Below, one piece after another: positions 8,222-16,648 of a stretch of 43,239 bases of DNA. This stretch comes from Arthrobacter silvisoli (GTDB lineage: Bacteria > Actinomycetota > Actinomycetes > Actinomycetales > Micrococcaceae), in the NCBI RefSeq assembly GCF_003369445.1, contig NZ_QRCU01000028.1:1-43239 (forward strand), in the 5' to 3' direction. The position numbers and the translations under genes were made by a program. Below the pieces are notes generated by a model. That model saw only the letters and a program-made list of their open reading frames with translations. It did not search any database and was not told the origin of the DNA. How positions within the stretch are numbered: position 1 is the stretch's first letter; every line of letters begins with the position of its first letter.

Positions 8222-8285
8222 CAGTGTCCGAAATGGTCAGTGTCCGAAATGGTCAGTGTCCGAAGTGGTCAGTGTCCGAAGTGGT
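8222..8285. repeat. Four 16-bp tandem repeats spanning a stop codon
   Basis: Units at 8222-8237, 8238-8253, 8254-8269 and 8270-8285 read CAGTGTCCGAARTGGT on the plus strand; the first two have A and the last two G at the variable base. On the minus strand each unit can encode DHFGH-stop. The first copy supplies the real C-terminus and stop of the aldo/keto reductase; the other three fill the gap to the flavoprotein gene. Confidence 0.95.
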
Positions 8286-9120
8286 CAGGGTCGAGCCGCG
8301 GACGGGCGTTGGTGTCGAGGGCATCGATGGCCGCCATCTGGCCCGGCGAAAGGCTGAAACCGAAGACGTCGAGGTTCTGGGCCTGCCGCTGGTCGCTGGC
8401 GGACTTGGGAGTCGCGACCCGGCCGTGCTGCACGTGCCAACGAAGCACCACCTGCCCGGCGGCCACGCCGAGCTGTTCCGCCGGAGCGGTGATTGCGGGG
8501 TGGGCCAGGAAGTCGCCTCCGCGGCCCAGGGGGCTGTAGGCGGCCGTGGCGATTCCGTGCTTGCGGTGGAAGGCAAGCTGTTCCCGCTGCCCGGTGGCCG
8601 GGTCCAGCTGGATCTGGCTGATCGGGACGGTCAGCCCGGCGGCCTGCACCTGCCGCAGGTGGCGCGGCGTGAAGTTCGAGACACCCCAGGCCCGGATGGC
8701 GCCGTCGTCCATCAGTTCCTGGAGTGCTTCGCAGGCCTCCACGAAGCGGCCCTGGCCCGGCGCGGGCCAGTCAGGGTTGGGCCAGTGGACCAGGAAGAGG
8801 TCCAGGTAGTCGGTGCCCAGCCGGCGGGTGGCATTGCTGAGCGCCGTCCGCACGCCGTCCTTGCTGTGCCACTCCTTGTTGAATTTGCTGGTGACGAAGA
8901 CGTCTTCCCGCGGGATCCCGCTGCGCCGGATCCCCTCGCCGACGGCGTCCTCATTGGCGTAATTCTCGGCGGTGTCGATGTGGCGGTATCCGTGGCCGAT
9001 GGCACGCGCGACTGCGTCAGCCGCCTCCTCGCCGACCATGGGCCAGGTGCCCAGCCCGATGAGGGGAATCCGGACGCCCGGGGTGATTTCCGTCGTCGTG
9101 CTTTGCAGCATGTTGCTCAT
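8269..9120 (-). CDS. Aldo/keto reductase (283 aa)
   Basis: A soluble (alpha/beta)8 NADPH-dependent reductase of the AKR5-like group. The catalytic tetrad is complete: D49 and Y54 in HIDTAENYAN, K79 in VTSKFNK, H112 in LFLVHWPN. It would interconvert a carbonyl and an alcohol in the pathway of this operon. The ATG at 9118-9120 overlaps the stop of the TIM-barrel gene (ATGA). Its last six codons (DHFGH-stop) are one unit of a 16-bp tandem repeat that continues downstream, so the gene end has been duplicated by slippage without altering the protein. Substrate unknown. Confidence 0.95.
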   Translation of the reverse strand: MSNMLQSTTTEITPGVRIPLIGLGTWPMVGEEAADAVARAIGHGYRHIDTAENYANEDAVGEGIRRSGIPREDVFVTSKFNKEWHSKDGVRTALSNATRRLGTDYLDLFLVHWPNPDWPAPGQGRFVEACEALQELMDDGAIRAWGVSNFTPRHLRQVQAAGLTVPISQIQLDPATGQREQLAFHRKHGIATAAYSPLGRGGDFLAHPAITAPAEQLGVAAGQVVLRWHVQHGRVATPKSASDQRQAQNLDVFGFSLSPGQMAAIDALDTNARPRLDPDHFGH

Positions 9121-9950
9121 TCTGCGCCTGCTTCCTGGAGTTGCCGGGCGGCAGCGAGGACGGCGTCTGCCGCTGCCTTGAGGGTCCGTGCCCAGCCGAG
9201 TGCACCGAGTTCGGCAACGCGGCGGTCCGACGGCGCCTCCACGCTGACGGGCTGATCGTCCGGGAACGCCGCCACGAGGGCGGGGAGGTCGAACCCGCCA
9301 TCGCCGGGAACCCCGCGTTCGGAGCGCGATTCGGCCACCAGGCCCTCACGATCCTCGGGAGCCCGGGCCGGCCCGTCGCACAGCTGCAGCAGGGGTACCA
9401 GGTCCCTGACGGTCTCCAACTGTTCCAGCGTGCCGCCGAAACGGTTGAGGTGGAGGGCATCGACCACCACGGCGCATCCGGCCTGGCGGGCGAAGGCCGC
9501 TGCGTCCGGGATGGAGCGGACGGCCTGGTAGGAGATGGGTTCGAGGGTGGGCAGGATGCCAAAGCTCCGGCCATCCTCGGTCATGCGGGCCAGGTTGTCG
9601 GCGAAGCGCCGGGGATCCGGGTCCGAGCAGGCGACTGTCAAGGTTGAAGCACCCAAAGCCTGGCCGGCCTCCATCATCCGAAGCCAGGCGTCCCGCTGCT
9701 CGGAGCCGTCCATCAGCAGGAACTCGATGTCCCTTACGGTGACGCCGGTATCGGCCATGCGCTGCAGCGTCTCCTTGAGCAGGGGCGAGCCGGGCTGGAG
9801 GTCGTAGGGGCGTTCGCTGCCGGTGACTGGCCGGACCCTGGCCCCGATGAAGTCGAAACCCGCCTCAGCCGCAATGGTTACGAGCCCGGACGGGGCGGTG
9901 CCCAGGAGGGAGAGCTGGGCGAGCCCCAGGTGGCGTCCGTGGTCTGTCAT
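9117..9950 (-). CDS. Sugar phosphate isomerase/epimerase-type TIM barrel protein
   Basis: A 277-residue xylose-isomerase-like TIM barrel (AP_endonuc_2 family). Metal-ligand positions of the family are visible: Glu in PTLEPISYQ, Asp and His in VVVDALHLNRFGG, Asp in LLQLCDGPA and Glu in QPVSVEAPS. Members include hydroxypyruvate isomerase, IolE/IolI and 3-dehydroshikimate dehydratases, so it may isomerise or dehydrate a keto-cyclitol or keto-sugar. GGAG lies about 8 nt before the ATG. It sits 13 bp after the Old Yellow Enzyme gene and overlaps the aldo/keto reductase by 4 nt, within the leftward operon. Precise reaction unknown. Confidence 0.92.
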   Translation of the reverse strand: MTDHGRHLGLAQLSLLGTAPSGLVTIAAEAGFDFIGARVRPVTGSERPYDLQPGSPLLKETLQRMADTGVTVRDIEFLLMDGSEQRDAWLRMMEAGQALGASTLTVACSDPDPRRFADNLARMTEDGRSFGILPTLEPISYQAVRSIPDAAAFARQAGCAVVVDALHLNRFGGTLEQLETVRDLVPLLQLCDGPARAPEDREGLVAESRSERGVPGDGGFDLPALVAAFPDDQPVSVEAPSDRRVAELGALGWARTLKAAADAVLAAARQLQEAGAE

Positions 9951-9963
9951 GCGGTTGCTCCGT

Positions 9964-12012
9964 TCAGGATTGGCTCAGGATTGGGTCTTCGGCCGGGACC
10001 GACTGGTCACGGCCGATCGGTTCAGCGGCAGCGAGCGCCGCCGCCACGCCTTGGGCGGCGTCATAGCCGCTCTTCACGGCGTTGGACACGATGGCGGGGG
10101 TGCGGTCGATGGCGGTGCCCGCGAACGCCACAGGGATCCCGCCCCGCTCCTGAAGGGAAACGCCGTCCTCAACCGGCACAACCGAGCGGGAGACGAGGAG
10201 GTCGCCGGGCGCGTCCAGCCAGCTGCCGCCGTCAGGGTGTCCGGGGCCGGTGACCCGTACCCGGGCGCCGTCGTACTCCTCGATGATGGAGTCCAGGACG
10301 ATCCGGACGCGCGGGTTGCCCTGCAGCCGCGGTACGGCAAGGATCTTGGCGCGGCGTCCGGACTCGGGCGCGATGACCTCCTGCGGGCCAATGATGAGCA
10401 CCGCGGTTCCGCGGTCCGCGAGGGTGTCGGCGACGCTCATGGCCACGGAGTCGGCGCCCCAGATGGTCACGGCCTCCGGGACAGATCCCCCGGCGTCAAG
10501 CGCTTCCGGGTGCGCGGCCAGCCAGTCCCGCACGTCAATCACACCGGCCAGTTCATCGCCCGCGAAACCTGCCCGGGGACGGCGGCCGCCCGTAGCGATC
10601 ACCACGGCATCCGCCCCGTAGCTGCGGGCCAGTGCGGCGGGGTCCGAGGTGTCGGCGCGGACACCCGGCTCCACGTCAACGCCCAGCCGGGCATTCTCCG
10701 CTATCGACCATTCGGCGAAGCGGTGGAAGTCGGGCGTGGACTTCATGCGCTCGGCGAGCGCGAACTGGCCACCGGGCCGCGCGCCGTCGTCGAGCACCGT
10801 GACGCCCGCACCCGCTTCGGCGAGTTCCCGGGCTGCGGTGAGCCCCGCCGGTCCGGCGCCCACCACCAGCACGCGCGCGCCGTCCCGGACAGCCGGCGTC
10901 GGGACCGGGACCCGGGACCGTCCGACGGCCGGGTTCACGGAGCAGGTCACCTGGCCGAGGCCGAGGTTGTCGATGCAGACGTTGCAGGCGATGCAGGGCC
11001 GGTACCGTTCGCCGCGGAGCACCCCGCCCACGAAAGCGGGGTCGGCGTGGATGGCCCTGGCGAGGCTGACGAAGTCGCAGGTGCCCTCGGCCAGGACCTC
11101 CTCGATGATCGCCGGGCTGTTGAGCCGCCCGGCCATCCCCAGGGGGAGGCCGAAGCGGCGGTAGGCCTTGGCGTAGTCTGCCAGGATGCCCGGCTTCCAC
11201 TCGCCGGACTGCACGATCCATTCGCCGGCGTCGTAACTGCCGGCGGAGATGTCCAGGAAATCGAGCTTGTCCAGGTGCGCCTTGGAGATGATCTCCACCT
11301 GCTGTTCGGCGCTGATACCCTCCGCCGGCCCTTCCAGCACGGAAACCCGCAGGCCCACGATCATGTCCGGCACAGCGTCGCGGACGGAGTCGATCACCAG
11401 GTTCAGGAAGCGTTCGGGAGCGGCGAACTCGTCGCTGCGGTGGTTGGAGATCGGCGACATGAACTGGTGGATCAGGTAGCCGTGGGCGCCGTGGATATTG
11501 ATGACGTCGAAGCCGGCGGCTGCCGCGCGGACGGCCGCCTCCGCATAGGCGGCCGCGAGTTCACGGCATTGCGCGGTGGTGAGTTCCCGCGGCACCTCGC
11601 CGCCCGCCGTCGGGCACGGAACCGGCGACGGCGCCACGTTCTTGAAGCCGGACACGGCGGCCTGTGCGGTGCGTCCGCCGTGGTTGAGTTCGACGGCGGC
11701 CAGGGCACCTTCGGCGTGCAGGGCATCGGTGAGGGCGCGGAGCCCCGGGACCATGGCGTCGTCGTGCAGGCCGAGCTGGTGGGTGCGGCCCTTGCCGTCA
11801 GCCCGGACGAAAGTGGCCTCGGTGGTGACCATGCCGAGTCCGGCCTTGGCACGGGTCACCAGGTAGTCGACGTACTGCGCGGTGATCCGGCCATCGGGAG
11901 TGCCGTAGTTGCGCTCCATCGGCGCGGAGGCCAGTCGGTTGCGCAGGGTCCTGGCCGGACGGCCGTTGCGGCCGAGCGTCAGCGGTTGTGTCGCGAAGGG
12001 GGTCTGTTTCAT
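9964..12012 (-). CDS. Old Yellow Enzyme-type NADH:flavin oxidoreductase (2,4-dienoyl-CoA reductase-like)
   Basis: A 682-residue three-module enzyme. Residues about 1-350 form the FMN-binding TIM barrel (ASAPMERNYGTPDG; HGAHGYLIHQFMSP). Next is a Cys cluster, CIACNVC then CSVNP ten residues later, suited to a 4Fe-4S centre although the spacing is tighter than in E. coli FadH. The C-terminal half holds FAD/NAD domains (RVLVVGAGPAGLTAAREL; second fold at VTIWGADSVAMSV). Relatives reduce or oxidise C=C bonds next to carbonyls, or demethylate amines. The gene lies 3 bp after the Gfo/Idh gene and 13 bp before the TIM-barrel gene. Substrate unknown. Confidence 0.95.
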   Translation of the reverse strand: MKQTPFATQPLTLGRNGRPARTLRNRLASAPMERNYGTPDGRITAQYVDYLVTRAKAGLGMVTTEATFVRADGKGRTHQLGLHDDAMVPGLRALTDALHAEGALAAVELNHGGRTAQAAVSGFKNVAPSPVPCPTAGGEVPRELTTAQCRELAAAYAEAAVRAAAAGFDVINIHGAHGYLIHQFMSPISNHRSDEFAAPERFLNLVIDSVRDAVPDMIVGLRVSVLEGPAEGISAEQQVEIISKAHLDKLDFLDISAGSYDAGEWIVQSGEWKPGILADYAKAYRRFGLPLGMAGRLNSPAIIEEVLAEGTCDFVSLARAIHADPAFVGGVLRGERYRPCIACNVCIDNLGLGQVTCSVNPAVGRSRVPVPTPAVRDGARVLVVGAGPAGLTAARELAEAGAGVTVLDDGARPGGQFALAERMKSTPDFHRFAEWSIAENARLGVDVEPGVRADTSDPAALARSYGADAVVIATGGRRPRAGFAGDELAGVIDVRDWLAAHPEALDAGGSVPEAVTIWGADSVAMSVADTLADRGTAVLIIGPQEVIAPESGRRAKILAVPRLQGNPRVRIVLDSIIEEYDGARVRVTGPGHPDGGSWLDAPGDLLVSRSVVPVEDGVSLQERGGIPVAFAGTAIDRTPAIVSNAVKSGYDAAQGVAAALAAAEPIGRDQSVPAEDPILSQS

Positions 12013-12015
12013 GGC

Positions 12016-13161
12016 TTAGACCGCCGCTTCCGCTGGCACCTTCGCCCGGGTTTCCGGTGCGATGGCGGCGGACACCGGCGGCTCGGCGAAGCGCACGGGC
12101 CGGCCGGTCCGGGACGACTCGTAAACCGCCAGCAGGATCCGCAGCGACTTGACGGCGTCGCGGCCGGTGATGGCCGGCTCCGTGCCGGTGTCCAGCGCCC
12201 GGATGAAGTCGCGGACCTGGCTGGTGTGGTGCGGAACCAGCTGGCCGTTGATGGTTGAGAGGTCCACGTTGCCGTCCACGCCTTCCGGGTGGACGGGCTC
12301 GACGGCGATCGTCCCGCCGGCCGCCCACAGGTCCAGGCGGCCGTCGCTGCCTTCCGGGAATTCCGTCAGCGACGCCGACGCGCCCGTTTCACCGGTGATC
12401 CGCAACTGGATGCCGAGGTTCGGCGAGACCGCGGTCGAGGCTTCGACCGTTGCCATGGCGCCCGAGGTGAAGGTGATGACCGCCGTCGCGGAGTCTTCCA
12501 CCTCGATGTTCTCGCCATGGCGGTAGGTGTTGATCCTTCCGTACACTTCCGCGACCTCGCCGAGGTACCACTGCAGCAGGTCGATGTAGTGGACGGCCTG
12601 GGTCATGAGGACGCCGCCGCCGTCGTTCTCCCAGGTGCCGCGCCAGGCGTCCTTGGAGTAGTACTCGGGGGCGCGGTGCAGCATCACCGAACACTGGGCA
12701 AGGATGGGGCGGCCGAGGGTGCCGTCGTCGATGGCGGCGCGGATCTTTTGCGACGCCGGCCAGAAGCGGCGCTGGAACAGGACCCCGAGCCGGACGCCTG
12801 CTTCCTCGCAGGCGGCCACCATGCGCTCGGCGGCGTCCAGCCGGGTGGCGATCGGCTTTTCGCAGAGGGCGTGGACTCCCGCCGCGGCGGCCTTCAGGAC
12901 CACGTCCTCATGGGTCGGGTGCGGCGTGCAGACCGAGACGATGTCCAGGCCCAGGGCGAGCAGTTCATCTACGGTGGTCACGGCGGCGGGGACGCCCCAC
13001 TCTGCAGCGGTGGCCCGCGCCCGGTCCGGGTCGACGTCGCAGACCCCCACGATCTCAACGTTTTCCATGGCCCGGAAAGCTTCAAGGTGGTTGCGGGAGA
13101 TGGCGCCGCATCCTGCGATGCCGACGCGGTAGCTGCGGGAAGCTGCTGTGGACGGGGTCAT
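12016..13161 (-). CDS. Gfo/Idh/MocA-family dehydrogenase
   Basis: A 381-residue NAD(P)-dependent dehydrogenase. The N-terminal Rossmann fold has GIAGCGAIS (about 14-22), followed by the family motif EKP at 101-103. The C-terminal substrate domain contains NDGGGVLMTQAVHYIDLLQW. The family oxidises or reduces sugars, inositols and other cyclic polyols, which fits the neighbouring TIM-barrel isomerase. GGAG lies 6 nt before the ATG. It is second in the leftward operon, 68 bp after the transporter gene and 3 bp before the Old Yellow Enzyme gene. Specificity cannot be read from sequence. Confidence 0.94.
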   Translation of the reverse strand: MTPSTAASRSYRVGIAGCGAISRNHLEAFRAMENVEIVGVCDVDPDRARATAAEWGVPAAVTTVDELLALGLDIVSVCTPHPTHEDVVLKAAAAGVHALCEKPIATRLDAAERMVAACEEAGVRLGVLFQRRFWPASQKIRAAIDDGTLGRPILAQCSVMLHRAPEYYSKDAWRGTWENDGGGVLMTQAVHYIDLLQWYLGEVAEVYGRINTYRHGENIEVEDSATAVITFTSGAMATVEASTAVSPNLGIQLRITGETGASASLTEFPEGSDGRLDLWAAGGTIAVEPVHPEGVDGNVDLSTINGQLVPHHTSQVRDFIRALDTGTEPAITGRDAVKSLRILLAVYESSRTGRPVRFAEPPVSAAIAPETRAKVPAEAAV

Positions 13162-13229
13162 GGAGTCTCCAACTTTCAGTGCTGTGGTGCTGTTTGGGTT
13201 GTGCGTTCAGTCCGGCGAAGGGGCTTGGC

Positions 13230-14600
13230 TCAGCGCCGGGGCTTGCCGAGGTCCTCGAGGGGAACGTTGTAGGTTTCGCGGGCGGTCATGATGGCGATCG
13301 ACGAGGCAAGGAGGCAGAGCACGGTGAATCCCGCCACGGGGATCCAACCGCTGGGGCCCGGCTGGGCGAGGAGGGCGGCGATGGCCGGAGCGAAGCCGGT
13401 GAGGATCAGCCCCACCTGGCTGCCGATCGCCATGCCCGAGTAGCGGACGGAGGCGGGGAACATTTCCGGGAAGAACACGGTCCACACCCCGTTCCAGCAG
13501 GAGTAGAAGATGGACATGTTCAGGAAGCCGAAGAGGAACAGCAGAACGATGTTGTGTTCGCTGATGGCCCAGAAGTATCCAAAGGACGTCGCTGCGCAGC
13601 CGGCGGCGCCCACCAGGAGGACCTTCTTGCGGCCGATCCGGTCCGAGATGATGCCGGCGATGGGGATGGTGGCCATGGACAGGCCGACGGTGACGGCGTT
13701 GACGGTCAGCATCAAGGTGCGGTCCAGTCCGACGGCGGGTCCGGTGGCGTAGGCGAGGGCGTACACGGTGAAGGTGGTTTGCATCACGGAGAACAGCATC
13801 ACGACGGCGACCCGCAGGACGTCGCGCCACTGGGTCTTGAGCACCGCGGCCGCGGGGACGGAGCGGGGCTTGTCCTGTTCCACGATCTCCTCGAAGACCG
13901 GGGTCTCGTCCAGGCGGGTGCGGATCCAGTAGGCCACGGCCAGGACCACCACGGAGAGCCAGAACGGAACGCGCCAACCCCAGGCCAGCAACTGCTCCTC
14001 GGGCAGGGCGGCCAACGGAATGAAGACCACCGTGGACAGCACCATGCCTGAGGCATAGCCGGTCATGACGAAGCTGGTGAAGAAACCGCGGCGGCCGTCC
14101 GGGGAGTGCTCCATGGTGAGGGTGGAGGCGCCCGCGGCCTCGGCGCCGGCGGAGAATCCCTGCGCCAGTCGGCCGATCAGCAGCAGGGCTGTGGCCCAGT
14201 AGCCGACCTGTCCGTACGTGGGCAGGAAACCGATTCCGATCGATGCCACGCCCATGATGACCAGCGTGGCCAGGAGGGCCTGCTTGCGTCCGAGCCGGTC
14301 GCCGACGTGGCTCATGACGACGCCGCCGAGGGGACGCGCAAGGTAGCCGACGCCGAAGGTCGCCATCGCGCCGAGCAAGGCAACCACGGGGTCCCCGCCG
14401 GGGAAGAAGACCCTGGGGAAGACCAGGGCCGCAGCGGTGCCGTAGATAAAGAAGTCGTAGTACTCCAGGGTGGAGCCGAGGAAGGAAGCCAAGGCGGCTT
14501 TCCCGGGCATTTTGGTATGCGTTGCGCCTGCCGGTGCCGTCGCCGGTGTCGTCGGCAGGTCCGGAAGGGTGTCCAAAGGCTCAGGCCTGACGTGTCCCAT
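13230..14600 (-). CDS. MFS transporter, metabolite:H+ symporter (MHS) type
   Basis: A 456-residue inner-membrane permease with about 12 helices. MHS features include the start of helix 1 (SFLGSTLEYYDFFIYGTAAA), the loop 2-3 motif VGDRLGRKQALL, and RLAQGFSAGAEAAGAS. The family takes up organic acids and ring acids such as shikimate, alpha-ketoglutarate, citrate or proline/betaine with protons. GAGGAG lies about 6 nt before the ATG. It is the first gene of the leftward catabolic operon, so it probably imports the substrate; a palindrome at 14756-14772 lies in its promoter region. Confidence 0.95.
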   Translation of the reverse strand: MGHVRPEPLDTLPDLPTTPATAPAGATHTKMPGKAALASFLGSTLEYYDFFIYGTAAALVFPRVFFPGGDPVVALLGAMATFGVGYLARPLGGVVMSHVGDRLGRKQALLATLVIMGVASIGIGFLPTYGQVGYWATALLLIGRLAQGFSAGAEAAGASTLTMEHSPDGRRGFFTSFVMTGYASGMVLSTVVFIPLAALPEEQLLAWGWRVPFWLSVVVLAVAYWIRTRLDETPVFEEIVEQDKPRSVPAAAVLKTQWRDVLRVAVVMLFSVMQTTFTVYALAYATGPAVGLDRTLMLTVNAVTVGLSMATIPIAGIISDRIGRKKVLLVGAAGCAATSFGYFWAISEHNIVLLFLFGFLNMSIFYSCWNGVWTVFFPEMFPASVRYSGMAIGSQVGLILTGFAPAIAALLAQPGPSGWIPVAGFTVLCLLASSIAIMTARETYNVPLEDLGKPRR

Positions 14601-14721
14601 GATGTCTCCTCATTGAGTGCCACGGGTCCCCGGCAAGGAAGGGCCGGGATTCCGCGAAGCGTTGGGGGTCGGGTTGACCGCGGGCCGTGTTCCGGATCAC
14701 AGCTGCGGTGCCCTGAGGAAA

Positions 14722-14727
14722 ACTGTA
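14722..14727 (-). promoter_or_regulatory. Possible -10 box of the leftward catabolic operon
   Basis: Read leftward, TACAGT is the best TANNNT match between the palindrome at 14756-14772 and the transporter gene. No convincing -35 is present, which would fit an activated promoter. Confidence 0.35.
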
Positions 14728-14755
14728 GGAGCGGCTTCCTGGACAGTGGCGAACT

Positions 14756-14772
14756 TTCCCGTTGAACGGGAA
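14756..14772. promoter_or_regulatory. IclR-type operator palindrome
   Basis: TTCCCGTTGAACGGGAA is a perfect 8-1-8 palindrome in the 208-bp gap between the IclR gene and the leftward operon. It is centred about 49 bp upstream of the predicted start from the box at 14722-14727, a usual activator position. Binding by the adjacent IclR protein is inferred. Confidence 0.55.
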
Positions 14773-14808
14773 GTGCCGGTACCGGCGCTGGCGGGATGGG
14801 CCGGGGAG

Positions 14809-15609
14809 CTACTGCGTGCGCTCCAGCCAAGGCCGGGTGCCGGCCGGCCGGCGCTCCGCGCCCATGCTGAGCGAGAGCCCGCGTCCGGCCGAGACGAGGA
14901 CCGGCAGGATCACCCCGGGGTTCGCTTCGGCCGTGGGGACGACGACGGCGATCGCCCCGATGACGCTGTTGCCGGGGCCGAAGACCGGGACCGCGAAGGC
15001 GGTGTTTTCGGGCACCAGCACACCGGCCATGCGGACGTAGCCGCGCTCCCGGATCAGGGCCAAGTGGGCCCGCAGGCGCGCCGGATCGGTCTCCGTGTTG
15101 TCCGTGACCTTGGGCAGCTGCCTGGCGAGGAACCGGTCCTGGATGAACCCCGGCATGAAGGCCATCATGGCCATTCCTGAAGACGTGGTGTGGATGTCCA
15201 GCCGTCCTGCCACCTCCGCCAGGTTCACCACCGTCCCGTGGCGGTCCAATTGTTCGACGTAGAGGATGCTCCCGGATTCGACGTCGGGAATAGACAGGGA
15301 GACGTTTTCCCGCACAGCGGCATGGACGCCTTCGAGGAACGGCAGGCCCCGGCGACGGAATTCCTCCAAGGGGTTGGCCCGCGCGGCAAGTTCCCACATC
15401 TTCTTGCCCACCAGGTATTCGCCGGTCGCGGCCCGTTCCAGGAGGCCGCTTTCCACGAGGTCCGCGGCAAGCCGGTGCACGGTGCTGGTGGACAGGCCCG
15501 TTCCGTGCGCCAGTTCCGTAAGTGACAAGCGGGGGTGGCCTTTGGAGAACGCTTCCATGATCTTGACGACCCGCTGGATGACGGACTCCCCCGACGCTGA
15601 GTTCGCCAT
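14809..15609 (-). CDS. IclR-family transcriptional regulator
   Basis: A 266-residue IclR regulator. The N-terminal winged helix (about residues 8-70) has SVIQRVVKIMEAF and LSLTELAHGTGLSTSTVHRL; the GAF-like effector domain follows (about 85-260) and includes DIHTTSSGMAMMAF and IRERGYVRMAGVL. The frame is open further upstream within the LysR gene, but ATG 15607-15609 starts the family. TATATT ends 7 nt before it, so the mRNA is probably leaderless. It is divergent from LysR and lies upstream of, and in the same direction as, the transporter operon, whose control it most likely provides. Effector unknown. Confidence 0.94.
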   Translation of the reverse strand: MANSASGESVIQRVVKIMEAFSKGHPRLSLTELAHGTGLSTSTVHRLAADLVESGLLERAATGEYLVGKKMWELAARANPLEEFRRRGLPFLEGVHAAVRENVSLSIPDVESGSILYVEQLDRHGTVVNLAEVAGRLDIHTTSSGMAMMAFMPGFIQDRFLARQLPKVTDNTETDPARLRAHLALIRERGYVRMAGVLVPENTAFAVPVFGPGNSVIGAIAVVVPTAEANPGVILPVLVSAGRGLSLSMGAERRPAGTRPWLERTQ

Positions 15610-15616
15610 GACTCCC

Positions 15617-15624
15617 AATATAGT
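15617..15624. promoter_or_regulatory. Overlapping divergent -10 boxes of iclR and lysR
   Basis: Leftward TATATT (15622-15617) lies 7 nt from the IclR ATG; rightward TATAGT (15619-15624) lies 25 nt from the LysR ATG. The two share the bases TATA at 15619-15622, so polymerase can use only one direction at a time. Confidence 0.6.
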
Positions 15625-15649
15625 GAAGCGCGGAAGAAAAGGAGCACCC

Positions 15650-16543
15650 ATGGAGTTGCGCCAGATCGAGGCGTTCCTGGCCGTTGCCGAGGAACTGCAT
15701 TTCGGCCGTGCCGCCGAACGGCTGCGGATGGCGCAGTCGCCCCTGAGCCAGACCATCCGGAAGCTCGAGCGGAGCCTCGGGGCGGAGCTTTTCGAACGCA
15801 ATACCCGGGCCGTCGCCCTGACGACGGCGGGCCTGAACTTCCTGCCCCATGCCCGCCGGATCGTCGAGGAAGTGGACCTCGCGCGGCGCTCGGTCGCCGC
15901 CGGCAGCGGCACGGTCTACGGCAGGCTTGCCATCGGCTTTTCCGGCGCCCTGAACCACGCGACCCTGCCGCCGCTGATGCGGGCCCTCCGTCGGCGCTAT
16001 CCCCAGGTGGACCTCAGCCTGCACGGCGGCCTGTTGACCCACGAATCCCTCCAGCGGCTGGCCAGCGGTTCCCTCGACCTGGCATTCATCGGCCTGCCGG
16101 TCCGTGCGCCATCCCTCGCGACCCGGCAGATCGCCGTCGAGAAGCTCGGAGCCACCGTCCCGGTGGACCACCCCCTGGCGGGGCGCGACGCCATCGCCCT
16201 GGCCGAACTCGCGGACGAGCAGTTCATCACGATGCCCGCCGCACAGGGTTCGACGCTGCGCGAGGTCACTTTCGCGGCCTGCGCGGCTGCCGGCTTCCGG
16301 CCGGACGTCGCGCAGGAGGTGGCCGACCCGTTCACCGCGTTGTCCCTGGTGGCAGGCGGGGTCGGCGTGAGCCTGATGCCGGAGTCGATCGCCGGGATCA
16401 TGCCCGGCGGCACCGTGTTCCTGCCGCTGGCCGGCAAGCCGCCGACCCTCAGCTCGGGCCTTGCATGGAATCCGGACGCGGTGTCGCCGGCCCTGCAGCG
16501 GGCCCTGGAGCTGGCCGAGGAGATCCTGCCAACGCCCCGATAA
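15650..16543 (+). CDS. LysR-family transcriptional regulator
   Basis: A 297-residue LysR regulator. The winged helix occupies residues 1-60 (MELRQIEAFLAVAEELHFG, then AAERLRMAQSPLSQTIRKLE), followed by the periplasmic-binding-like effector domain (about 90-290). GGAG lies 5 nt upstream of the ATG at 15650, and the longer upstream frame is rejected. It is divergent from IclR and 105 bp upstream of the YciI-ADH-flavoprotein operon in the same direction. It likely governs that operon, perhaps via the inverted repeat at 16543-16559. Effector unknown. Confidence 0.94.
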   Translation: MELRQIEAFLAVAEELHFGRAAERLRMAQSPLSQTIRKLERSLGAELFERNTRAVALTTAGLNFLPHARRIVEEVDLARRSVAAGSGTVYGRLAIGFSGALNHATLPPLMRALRRRYPQVDLSLHGGLLTHESLQRLASGSLDLAFIGLPVRAPSLATRQIAVEKLGATVPVDHPLAGRDAIALAELADEQFITMPAAQGSTLREVTFAACAAAGFRPDVAQEVADPFTALSLVAGGVGVSLMPESIAGIMPGGTVFLPLAGKPPTLSSGLAWNPDAVSPALQRALELAEEILPTPR

Positions 16544-16559
16544 TGTGCATTCAGCACAT
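16543..16559. promoter_or_regulatory. Inverted repeat ahead of the rightward catabolic operon
   Basis: ATGTGC-ATTCA-GCACAT is a perfect 6-5-6 inverted repeat that contains a T-N11-A, the minimal LysR-type motif. It starts at the last base of the LysR stop codon, about 90 bp before the YciI gene. A role as LysR operator is inferred. Confidence 0.45.
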
Positions 16560-16648
16560 AGTCTCTGACCAACTAAGTATTGGACGCATCTGAATCCGTT
16601 CCGCACCATGGAGCTATCCCACCGGCTCAATGAAGAGGAACCGCCCCC

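Noticed and set aside
8222..8285. CRISPR-like or iteron array
   Set aside because: The units are 16 bp, contiguous and derived from a gene's 3' end; there is no replication gene nearby.
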